Shown here piece by piece: positions 1 to 6,832 of a stretch of 64,000 nt of DNA. The DNA is from DAITAZ01 sp036824045 (GTDB taxonomy: Bacteria; Pseudomonadota; Gammaproteobacteria; Burkholderiales; Rhodocyclaceae). The position numbers and the translations under genes are program-made. The stretch is from contig DAITAZ010000020.1 in assembly GCA_036824045.1 (NCBI GenBank), positions 5,301 to 69,300 of the forward strand. The letters run 5' to 3'. How positions within the stretch are numbered: position 1 is the stretch's first letter; the number at the start of each line of letters is the position of its first letter. Below the pieces are notes generated by a model. The model did no database searches and had not been told where the DNA came from. It was given only the letters and a program-made list of their open reading frames with translations.

Positions 1-2
1 GG

Positions 3-32
3 TTGAAGGGCAAGGTGGTCGTGCCGCAGTAG
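3..32 (+). CDS. 3' end of a gene cut by the window edge
   Basis: Only the last nine codons and a TAG stop are present, reading LKGKVVVPQ. A tail of this kind (Gly-Lys-Val-Val-Val-Pro) is common at the C-terminus of zinc-type NADPH:quinone oxidoreductases and related medium-chain dehydrogenases, but nine residues cannot establish that. The call rests on this frame being open from the window edge and ending before the next gene. Confidence 0.3.
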   Translation: MKGKVVVPQ

Positions 33-207
33 CGCGTTGGCCCCGAGTATTGGTTCCCGTGAACGCCTGGGGTACTCTGAAGACCTTGTTGTTCTGGGCG
101 GGTTCTCCGGGCATCGGGATTGGGCGTGCGAGGAACGTTGTCGGTCTCGGGTGAAGGCGAGCCTTGGTTTCCCTCCGGCTGGATTGAGCTTTGCCGCCAC
201 TGTCGAT

Positions 208-867
208 ATGGCCAGAAAGAAAGCTTCTTCGTTTGAGCACCAACGTGGCGCGATCCATGAGGTTGCGGCGCGGTTGTTTGCCGAGCAGGGTTTCCACAAC
301 GCGTCAATGATGGAACTGGCAGTAGCCTGCGGCATTTCCAAACCGCTGCTCTACCACTACTTTCGCGATAAGGAAGAAATCCTTTTCGAAATCGTGGATA
401 CCTATATTGATCGCCTGCTCGGAGTATGCAAGGGCGTGGAGGCAGAGCGTCTGCCGCCCGAGGCGGCCCTGCGCAGGCTGGTTACGTTATTCATGGAGGA
501 GTACGAGCATTCACAGAGTCGGCATCGAGTGCTCGTGCAGGACGTTAAATTTCTTCCTGCTGATGTTCGTGAGTTGGTGGAGGCCAAGCAACGACAAGTC
601 GTGGATGCATTCGCCCGGCAGTTGAGTGGCATTGCGCCCGAACTGGATCAAGCCTCGCTCACCAAGCCTGTAACGATGATCCTGTTTGGCATGATCAATT
701 GGACCTTCACCTGGCTCCGTTCAGATGGGCGTCTCACCTATGGGGACATGGCGCCCATGGTGGTGGAGCTGTTCCTCAACGGCGTAAAGGCCTTGGGTCG
801 CTGCCCGGGCGGCCTTCCCTCGAGGGGGAGGGCTGGTACCCAGACTGAGGACGATCAACTCGTGTAA
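208..867 (+). CDS. TetR/AcrR-family transcriptional regulator
   Basis: A predicted 219-residue one-component repressor. Residues about 10-56 form the TetR DNA-binding domain, with the helix-turn-helix around residues 34-53 (ELAVACGISKPLLYHYF) followed by the typical DKEEIL. The rest is a helical ligand-binding domain that cannot be assigned a ligand. I chose ATG 208 because MARKK followed directly by the conserved first helix is the family norm; an upstream ATG at 37 adds 57 residues that do not look like any domain. The next gene downstream on the same strand is a branched-chain-type substrate-binding protein, so the regulator may control a nearby uptake or catabolic operon. That is inference only. 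Confidence 0.85.
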   Translation: MARKKASSFEHQRGAIHEVAARLFAEQGFHNASMMELAVACGISKPLLYHYFRDKEEILFEIVDTYIDRLLGVCKGVEAERLPPEAALRRLVTLFMEEYEHSQSRHRVLVQDVKFLPADVRELVEAKQRQVVDAFARQLSGIAPELDQASLTKPVTMILFGMINWTFTWLRSDGRLTYGDMAPMVVELFLNGVKALGRCPGGLPSRGRAGTQTEDDQLV

Positions 868-955
868 CCCTTCCGGATTTTGCACCTTGGTTTTCAGCAG
901 CAATCGCAACGGCTCGGTTCGCTGAATTGGGCCCACAACAAGGAGGAGGCCTGAA

Positions 956-2101
956 GTGAAGTGCAAATATCTCATGGCGGTAACTTGGGTCGCGCTGTGG
1001 GGCGCGGCGGCACAGGCGGATATCACGGTCGGCGTCACGGTTTCAGCGACCGGGCCTGCAGCCTCCCTCGGGATACCCGAGAAAAACACCGTTTCCTTGA
1101 TGCCCACGACTATCGCCGGGCAGAAGATCAATTACATCGTGCTGGATGACGCGTCGGACACGACCACCGCGGTAAAGAACACGCGTAAGTTCATCAGCGA
1201 AAGCAAGGTGGATCTGGTCATCGGGTCCACGACTACGCCCAATTCCTTGGCGATGATTGATGTGGTAGCCGAGTCGGAAACGCCGATGATCTCATTGGCG
1301 GCTTCCGCGCGGATTGTCGAGCCGGTCGATGCCAAGAAGCGTTGGGTGTTCAAGACGCCACAGGCGGATATTCAGATGGCTACGGCCATCGTCGAACACA
1401 TGGGCAAGGTTGGTGTTTCCAACGTGGCTTTTATCGGATTTGCTGATGCCTACGGTGAGGGCTGGTGGACCGAATTCAGCAAAATCGCCGAAGTCAAGAA
1501 AATCCGCGTGGTTGCCAATGAGCGTTACAACCGCACCGATACTTCGGTAACTGGGCAGGTGCTGAAGGTCATGGCCGCAAAGCCCGAGGCTGTCCTGATC
1601 GCGGGTTCGGGGACGCCCGCGGCTCTTCCACAAAAGGCCCTCAAGGAAAAAGGGTATGCAGGCAAGATCTACCAGACCCATGGTGTGGCGAATAACGATT
1701 TCCTGCGGGTAGGCGGCAAGGATGTGGAGGGGACCTTCCTGCCGGCTGGCCCTGTGTTGGTGGCTAACCAATTGCCAAACGACAATCCTGCGAAAAAAAC
1801 CGCGCTGGACTATGTAGGCAGGTATGAGGCGGCCTATGGCAAAGGCAATGTGTCCACCTTCGGCGCCCACGCTTGGGATGCGTCCATTTTGTTGCAAGCG
1901 GCGGTGCCCTCGGCTTTGAAAAAGGCTCAACCGGGATCCCGGGAATTTCGGGTGGCGCTGCGGGAGGCCCTGGAGAGCCTGAGGGAGGTGGCGGGGGCTC
2001 ACGGCATCTTCAGCATGAGCCCCTCCGATCATCTCGGGCTGGACCAAAGGGCCAGGGTGATGGTCACGATCAGCAATGGCTCCTGGAAGCTTGTACCCTG
2101 A
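956..2101 (+). CDS. ABC transporter periplasmic substrate-binding protein, LivJ type
   Basis: A 381-residue type I periplasmic binding protein (Peripla_BP_6 family). It would capture a small ligand such as a branched-chain amino acid, amide or aromatic acid for an ABC importer. GTG 956 is preceded by a strong AGGAGGAGG ribosome-binding site at 941-949. A Sec signal peptide runs to about residue 21 (cleavage after AQA), followed by the typical start ITVGVTVSATGPAASLG. The central blocks DLVIGSTTTPNS and NVAFIGFADAYGEGW fit the family. No permease or ATPase genes follow, so this is an orphan binding protein within the window and its substrate is not determinable here. Confidence 0.9.
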   Translation: MKCKYLMAVTWVALWGAAAQADITVGVTVSATGPAASLGIPEKNTVSLMPTTIAGQKINYIVLDDASDTTTAVKNTRKFISESKVDLVIGSTTTPNSLAMIDVVAESETPMISLAASARIVEPVDAKKRWVFKTPQADIQMATAIVEHMGKVGVSNVAFIGFADAYGEGWWTEFSKIAEVKKIRVVANERYNRTDTSVTGQVLKVMAAKPEAVLIAGSGTPAALPQKALKEKGYAGKIYQTHGVANNDFLRVGGKDVEGTFLPAGPVLVANQLPNDNPAKKTALDYVGRYEAAYGKGNVSTFGAHAWDASILLQAAVPSALKKAQPGSREFRVALREALESLREVAGAHGIFSMSPSDHLGLDQRARVMVTISNGSWKLVP

Positions 2102-2195
2102 ATTCTCAAGCAATCCCCCTCCCTTCGCCGGCGCAAGGTGGCTGGGCGGGGAAGGGGGGCACGCGGTCGCGGGGACGAGCCATGACCACCGAGAA

Positions 2196-2654
2196 TTGAC
2201 AGCGGCCTACCACGGGACTTACTACCGGGTGTATTCGCCCCATGGATGGTTTGACCTGCAGATCGGCGAAAGGTGCTCCGCGCTCGATCGCTGCATGGAA
2301 TCGGTCAATGCATCCCTGGCAGTGTTCCTGAGTGCAGTGAATCCCGGGTCGCGCCTGCTGTCTGCCACTCTCAATGCCGTGCGGGACAGGGCGCTGTGTG
2401 ATGCACTGAGCAAGTGCAACATGATGTGGCTCCCGGCAGCGGGTATCCCCCAGTCCGGGAATTGGCCGGTTGAGCCGTCCGTACTCATACTGGGTTGCGG
2501 TGGGGAACAGGGCTTGAGTTGGGCTAAAGCCTGGGGTCAGCGCGCGTTTCTACTTGTGAAAACAGGAGGAGCGGTGACATTGATCTGGTGCGATGCTCCA
2601 GACCCATTGGCGGGTATCGCCGATCGCTTGGCAGGCACATCGGCCGAACCGTGA
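2196..2654 (+). CDS. DUF3293 domain protein
   Basis: A small protein of unknown function whose reading frame matches DUF3293: an N-terminal AAYHGTYYRV, a central VNPGSRLLS block, then a conserved WLPAAG...NWPVEPSVLILG segment and a C-terminal LIWCD. The start is uncertain. The domain begins right after a TTG at 2196, which I use. The frame stays open back to an ATG at 2076 inside the preceding gene. An ATG at 2182 reads MTTEN and then stops, in a frame one base away from the domain, which may indicate a lesion or sequencing error. It lies about 100 bp behind the binding-protein gene on the same strand. Confidence 0.7.
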   Translation: MTAAYHGTYYRVYSPHGWFDLQIGERCSALDRCMESVNASLAVFLSAVNPGSRLLSATLNAVRDRALCDALSKCNMMWLPAAGIPQSGNWPVEPSVLILGCGGEQGLSWAKAWGQRAFLLVKTGGAVTLIWCDAPDPLAGIADRLAGTSAEP

Positions 2655-2784
2655 CTGACGTATGTGCCAAAGCGGCTTCGCATAGCTCAGGCGGCACAAG
2701 GAGGTTGAATCCACCTGGTTGATCGACCCGCGGTGCTTCGTCCAACAAGGTGATTCCGGTTCACCGCTTATTCTGCGTCAGACT

Positions 2785-2813
2785 CATTGCGCGCAGGTCT
2801 CGCCTATTATAAA
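2785..2813 (+). promoter_or_regulatory. Probable promoter of rpsT
   Basis: A TATAAA hexamer at 2808-2813 with a CATTGC hexamer 17 bases upstream lies about 40 bases before the rpsT start codon. The surrounding stretch is unusually AT-rich for this genome. The -10 element is clear and the -35 is weak. No ORF covers this region. Confidence 0.5.
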
Positions 2814-2853
2814 ATTCTGCGTTTTACCAACCCGTAGCCCGGAAGAATTCATC

Positions 2854-3117
2854 ATGGCCAATTCGGCACAAGCTCGCAAACGTGCGCGTCAGTCGGTGCA
2901 ACGCCGTGCGCACAACGCTGCCCAGCGTTCGCGTTTGCGCACCGCTATCAAGGCTGTGCGCAAAGCCATCGACGCGGGAGACAAGGCAGCCGCCCAGCAG
3001 GTCTTTCAGCAGTCCGTCGGTGTCATCGATTCCATCGCTGACAAGAACGTTGTGCACAAGAACAAGGCCGCTCGGCACAAGAGCCGCCTTTCTGCTGCCA
3101 TCAAGGCGCTCGCCTGA
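2854..3117 (+). CDS. rpsT: 30S ribosomal protein S20
   Basis: The 87-residue S20 protein, which binds 16S rRNA early in small-subunit assembly. The sequence opens MANSAQARKRARQ and continues with the basic helical hairpin typical of the family, ending KSRLSAAIKALA. Length matches the family norm of 86-88 residues. It stands alone, with an AT-rich promoter region upstream and a hairpin just downstream. In E. coli S20 represses its own translation; nothing in this sequence lets me confirm that here. Confidence 0.97.
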   Translation: MANSAQARKRARQSVQRRAHNAAQRSRLRTAIKAVRKAIDAGDKAAAQQVFQQSVGVIDSIADKNVVHKNKAARHKSRLSAAIKALA

Positions 3118-3124
3118 TTTCCCC

Positions 3125-3153
3125 TTCCGGGGCTGTCCCTAACAGTCCCGGAA
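3125..3153 (+). terminator. Probable terminator of rpsT
   Basis: Eleven-base arms TTCCGGGGCTG and CAGTCCCGGAA, pairing with one G-U wobble around a 7-base loop, start 8 bases after the rpsT stop. They are followed by AATT and a pyrimidine-rich stretch rather than a clean T-run. Confidence 0.6.
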
Positions 3154-3223
3154 AATTCCCCTCTCTTTTTCCCTTTCCCCTATTGCACTCCGCAGCGATG
3201 CGTGAGGTTTCTGTCGTCAGTCG

Positions 3224-3523
3224 TCAATTACCAAGCTGGTCGTCAGGTACGCTTTCCATCACCAAGTCATTGTCTCTGGCGAAATGCAGCAGGAAGTTGT
3301 AAGCAAGGGGTTCAACGTCATACAGTCGGCGGTCCACGATCACCGTCTTGTCCCCCTTCAGCGTGCAACCCGGGCGGACGTAGGGTGAGTAGGTCATCCG
3401 GTTATCTGAGCCAAAAGCCGACATCACACCGCACAGGCGATCCGCCCAGTCGCTTGGGCGAAACTTGCGCCCTTCCTTGGTTACACCTACGATAATAAAA
3501 TTCTCGATATTCTTATCAAACAC
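3224..3523 (-). CDS. DUF3579 family protein
   Basis: A 99-residue protein matching DUF3579, a betaproteobacterial family of unknown function often found next to rpsT. The core reads FIIVGVTKEGRKFRPSDWA, then LCGVMSAFG and YSPYVRP. The start used is GTG 3523. It converges on rpsT and has its own upstream region. No catalytic motif, signal peptide or membrane segment is visible. Confidence 0.8.
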   Translation of the reverse strand: MFDKNIENFIIVGVTKEGRKFRPSDWADRLCGVMSAFGSDNRMTYSPYVRPGCTLKGDKTVIVDRRLYDVEPLAYNFLLHFARDNDLVMESVPDDQLGN

Positions 3524-3605
3524 GGCCGACTCGTGAATCCAGGGGCAAGGGTGAGGCGGCTATCCTATACGCGTTCGCATGGCGGATGAGTCGCACGGCA
3601 GGCGG

Positions 3606-3629
3606 GCCGCACGGGGTGTCCCGTGCGGC
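3606..3629. terminator. Perfect GC-rich hairpin between DUF3579 and tag
   Basis: Ten-base perfect inverted arms GCCGCACGGG and CCCGTGCGGC around a GTGT loop, then GCGGATTTTAAC. It sits 90 bases past the end of tag, which runs leftwards into it, and upstream of the DUF3579 gene. It is a plausible terminator for the bamD-tag transcript although the T-run is poor. Confidence 0.45.
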
Positions 3630-3718
3630 GCGGATTTTAACAGAGAATCACTCCATTCTTTTTAGGCTAACGCAAAACTGCGGCGCACGCAGCGTCGGAT
3701 TTGCATTGGCTCGGCTTG

Positions 3719-4297
3719 CTATTCCAGACGATTGTCCGGGTGGCGAAAACAATTGACGGTGTGGTCGTTGACCATGCCTGTGGCCTGCATGTAGGCGTAA
3801 CAGATCGTGCTGCCGACAAACCGGAAGCCGCGCTTCTTCAGGTCGCGGCTGAGATGGTCGGATATCTCGGTGCGGGCTGGTACCTGGCTGATGGACTGCC
3901 AGCGGTTTACCTGTTGTTTGCCGTCCACGAAATTCCACAGGTAGCGATCGAACGAGCCGAAGGCCGCCTGAACCTCGAGGAAGGCGCGGGCGTTGCTGAT
4001 CGCCGAGCTGACTTTGAGGCGGTTGCGGACGATACCCGGGTCAAGCAGAAGCGCCTGCTCCTTGGCATCGTCAAAGGCAGCGACGGCAACAGGATCGAAG
4101 TCCGCGAATACCTCCCGGTACCGGGTTCGCTTGCGCAGGACGGTAATCCAGGAGAGTCCTGCCTGGGCGCCTTCGAGGATGAGCAACTCAAACAACCGCT
4201 TATCCTCATGTTGAGGCACCCCCCATTCCGTGTCGTGATAGGCCTCGTAGAGCGGATCACTGCCAACCCAGGCGCAGCGGAGGAGTGGGGGGCTCAT
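3719..4297 (-). CDS. tag: DNA-3-methyladenine glycosylase I
   Basis: A 192-residue base-excision repair enzyme that removes 3-methyladenine from alkylated DNA. Tag hallmarks are visible: an N-terminal RCAWVGSDPLYEAYHDTEWG, the block LFELLILEGAQAGLSW, and the C-terminal NDHTVNCF. Cys8, His21, His179 and Cys183 match the Tag zinc-binding set. I start at ATG 4297, six bases left of the end of bamD on the same strand; an earlier start at 4321 would overlap bamD and add eight non-conserved residues. It probably lies in an operon with bamD. Confidence 0.93.
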   Translation of the reverse strand: MSPPLLRCAWVGSDPLYEAYHDTEWGVPQHEDKRLFELLILEGAQAGLSWITVLRKRTRYREVFADFDPVAVAAFDDAKEQALLLDPGIVRNRLKVSSAISNARAFLEVQAAFGSFDRYLWNFVDGKQQVNRWQSISQVPARTEISDHLSRDLKKRGFRFVGSTICYAYMQATGMVNDHTVNCFRHPDNRLE

Positions 4298-4302
4298 TGC
4301 GG

Positions 4303-5100
4303 CTACCAGATCTTCCACCACGGCTTTTTGTCGCCTTCAACTGAGCCGCCGAAGTACTTGCTCTTGGGGAAGTTGCGGCGCATCACCCGTTCCGCGTCAT
4401 CGCGTAGATCATTCAGGGCCAGGGCATCATAGGCCTTGACCATGATGAACAGGGCCTCTTCCACCGCTGGAGCCTGCGGGTAACTTTGCAGTGCATATTG
4501 CCCCCGGTTCGCGGCGGCCAGGTAGGCGCCGCGCTTCATGTAGTAGCGGGCAACGTGGACTTCGTGGGAAGCCAGCGCGTTGATCAAGTAGGCCATGCGC
4601 TTGGTGCTGTCTTCCGCATACTTGCTGTCAGGGAACTTGGCCACCAGCTCCTTGAAAGCGTCGAAGGCTTCCCGTGCTGCCTTGGGATCCCGTTCTGTCG
4701 GATCTTCCTTGGATACCGTTCCCAACAGGCCCAGGTCGTCGTTGAAGTTGGCCAGGCCTTTCAGATAGTAGGCATAGTCCACATTCGGGTGGTTCGGGTG
4801 CAGCTTGATGAAACGGTCTGCCGCAGCGATGGCCGAGGCAGGTTCGTTCTGCTTGTAGTAGGCGTAAGCGGATTCCAGTTGAGCTTGCTGGGCGTAGCGG
4901 CCGAAGGGGTAGCGGGCTTCGAGGCTTTCGAACAGCTTGACGGCGCGCTCGTAGTTGGCGTCATTCATCGCTTCCTTGGCTTCGGTATAGATTTTCTGGG
5001 CACTCCAGCCCACCGTCTCGTCCTTCCGTGTGTCGGTACCGGCACAGCCCGCCAGCATGAGGGCTGCCGTTACAGCTAGAATGCGCAAGGTGAAAGCCAC
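4303..5100 (-). CDS. bamD: Outer membrane assembly lipoprotein BamD
   Basis: A 265-residue lipoprotein of the BAM complex, which inserts beta-barrel proteins into the outer membrane. The start is a GTG at 5100. A short signal peptide ends in the lipobox LAGC with the acylated Cys at residue 19. Tetratricopeptide-like repeats follow, beginning WSAQKIYTEAKEAMND and including LESAYAYYKQNEPASAI. Its start region is head-to-head with rluD, the usual arrangement in many proteobacteria. Confidence 0.94.
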   Translation of the reverse strand: MAFTLRILAVTAALMLAGCAGTDTRKDETVGWSAQKIYTEAKEAMNDANYERAVKLFESLEARYPFGRYAQQAQLESAYAYYKQNEPASAIAAADRFIKLHPNHPNVDYAYYLKGLANFNDDLGLLGTVSKEDPTERDPKAAREAFDAFKELVAKFPDSKYAEDSTKRMAYLINALASHEVHVARYYMKRGAYLAAANRGQYALQSYPQAPAVEEALFIMVKAYDALALNDLRDDAERVMRRNFPKSKYFGGSVEGDKKPWWKIW

Positions 5101-6076
5101 GATATCCCATCCAGTTGATTCAGAACCGGAAGATTATAGCGCACACGATCTTTCGGGCTCGGCGGAAAGACTGACCATTCCTGACAGTCTTTCCGGTTTG
5201 CGGGCGGATGCCGCTTTGGCGGCCCTCATGCCCGAGTATTCCCGGAGCCGTATCCAGTCCTGGCTGAAGGCCCGACTGGTGACGGTGGACGGGGTTGCGG
5301 CTGACCCCAAACGCAAGGTGTGGGCGGGCGAAACGGTCATCATTCTTACGCCCCCGGATCCGACCGAACTGGCCTGCGAGCCCGAAGACATGCCCTTGCA
5401 GGTGGTGTTCGAGGATGCAGAAATTCTGGTGCTGGACAAACCGGCCGGGTTGGTGGTGCATCCGGGCAGCGGCAACTGGAGCGGCACCCTGATGAACGGC
5501 CTCCTGCACTATCTGCCTGGTGCGCGGGCCGTGCCTCGGGCAGGGATCGTGCACCGTCTGGACAAGGACACCAGTGGCTTGCTGGTGGTGGCGAAGTCGG
5601 TTCAGGCGCAGCTCGATCTGGTGCGCCAGCTTCAGGCCCGGTCGGTAAAACGGGAGTATCTGGCGCTGGTGTGGGGCAGCCCTCCCGACCAGGGCACGGT
5701 CGATGCGCCGATCGATCGCCATCCTTCCGTGCGCACCCGCATGGCTGTGGTAGCGGGGGGGCGGGAAGCACGCACCCATTTTGAAAGCCGGGAACGTTTC
5801 GGCGACTGCGCTCTGGTGGCTTGCAGCCTGGAAACCGGGCGTACTCACCAGATCCGCGTGCACATGGCCCACTTGGGGCATCCTTTGGTGGGAGACCCGG
5901 TCTACGGGCGCAAGCGGGCGGCTCGGCCGACGCTTGCGCAGTTCCCCCGCCAGGCGTTGCACGCCCGCCGTTTGGGGCTGACCCATCCGGCGAGCGGGGA
6001 GCGGCTCCACTGGGAAGTCGCCTTGCCCGAGGACTTTGCCGGATTGCTCAAATCCTTGAGAGAAAGCGGATCATGA
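5081..6076 (+). CDS. rluD: 23S rRNA pseudouridine synthase RluD
   Basis: A 331-residue pseudouridine synthase that modifies helix 69 of 23S rRNA (positions 1911, 1915 and 1917 in E. coli). An S4 RNA-binding domain lies near residues 30-90 (YSRSRIQSWLKARLVTVDG). The catalytic block GIVHRLDKDTSGLLVVAK carries the essential Asp, and TGRTHQIRVHMAHLGHPLVGD is the second signature. ATG 5081 gives an overlap with the divergent bamD start; a GTG at 5090 is also possible. The stop overlaps the pgeF start as ATGA, indicating an rluD-pgeF operon. Confidence 0.93.
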   Translation: MRKVKATISHPVDSEPEDYSAHDLSGSAERLTIPDSLSGLRADAALAALMPEYSRSRIQSWLKARLVTVDGVAADPKRKVWAGETVIILTPPDPTELACEPEDMPLQVVFEDAEILVLDKPAGLVVHPGSGNWSGTLMNGLLHYLPGARAVPRAGIVHRLDKDTSGLLVVAKSVQAQLDLVRQLQARSVKREYLALVWGSPPDQGTVDAPIDRHPSVRTRMAVVAGGREARTHFESRERFGDCALVACSLETGRTHQIRVHMAHLGHPLVGDPVYGRKRAARPTLAQFPRQALHARRLGLTHPASGERLHWEVALPEDFAGLLKSLRESGS

Positions 6077-6816
6077 TCGTCGATCCATCGGTACAGCCGG
6101 AATGGCCTGCACCCGCACGTGTGCGGACACTTGTGACCACACGTCAGGGGGGCGTGAGTGCCGCACCCTACGATTCCCTGAATCTGGGGGACCACGTGGG
6201 GGACGATCCGGAGCGGGTGGGCGAAAACCGGGCCCAGGTCGAGGCGCTCCTGCCCGGCATCCCTGCCTGGCTGAATCAGGTACATGGTACGCGGGTGCTG
6301 GAACTGGATGAGGCCGACCCCGTCCGCCGTGCGGACGCAGCCGTGGCCCGCAAGCCGGGGCAGGTATGCGTGGTGATGACCGCGGATTGCCTGCCGGTCT
6401 TGCTCTGCGACCGGGAGGGCGGAGCGGTGGCGGCTGCCCACGCCGGCTGGCGGGGACTGGCGGATGGCGTGCTGGAGGCAACGGTGCGGCACATGGGCGT
6501 GCCGCCCTACCGGCTGATGGCCTGGTTGGGCCCGGCCATTGGCAGCCAGGCTTTCGAGGTCGGGCAGGATGTGTTCGACGCCTGCACCCATCACGACGCC
6601 CGGGCTGCCAATGCGTTCCTGCCGGCCCCTTCCGGCGTGCAGGGCAAGTACCTGGCCGACTTGTACACCCTTGCCCGATTGCGCCTGGAGATGGCGGGGG
6701 TGTGGCAGGTGTTTGGCGGACGCTATTGCACGTACTCCGATCCGGAGCGCTTTTTTTCCTATCGCCGGGACGGGGTGACGGGGCGCATGGCCAGCCTGAT
6801 CTGGCTCGCGCCCTGA
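6073..6816 (+). CDS. pgeF: Peptidoglycan editing factor PgeF (YfiH family)
   Basis: A 247-residue DUF152/YfiH protein. The family includes purine nucleoside phosphorylase/adenosine deaminase-type enzymes, and E. coli PgeF keeps L-Ser out of peptidoglycan precursors. The visible signature is TADCLPVLLCD followed by AAHAGWRGL, and a C-terminal GGRYCTYSDPERFFSYRRDG, which supplies the Cys and His metal ligands. The start codon overlaps the rluD stop, the standard rluD-pgeF pairing. Confidence 0.92.
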   Translation: MIVDPSVQPEWPAPARVRTLVTTRQGGVSAAPYDSLNLGDHVGDDPERVGENRAQVEALLPGIPAWLNQVHGTRVLELDEADPVRRADAAVARKPGQVCVVMTADCLPVLLCDREGGAVAAAHAGWRGLADGVLEATVRHMGVPPYRLMAWLGPAIGSQAFEVGQDVFDACTHHDARAANAFLPAPSGVQGKYLADLYTLARLRLEMAGVWQVFGGRYCTYSDPERFFSYRRDGVTGRMASLIWLAP

Positions 6817-6832
6817 ACTGCGCCAGTGCTCG

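Noticed and set aside
2106..2160. Imperfect C-rich/G-rich hairpin after the binding-protein gene
   Set aside because: The arms pair only partly and there is no T-run. It may be a weak terminator, but I cannot support it.
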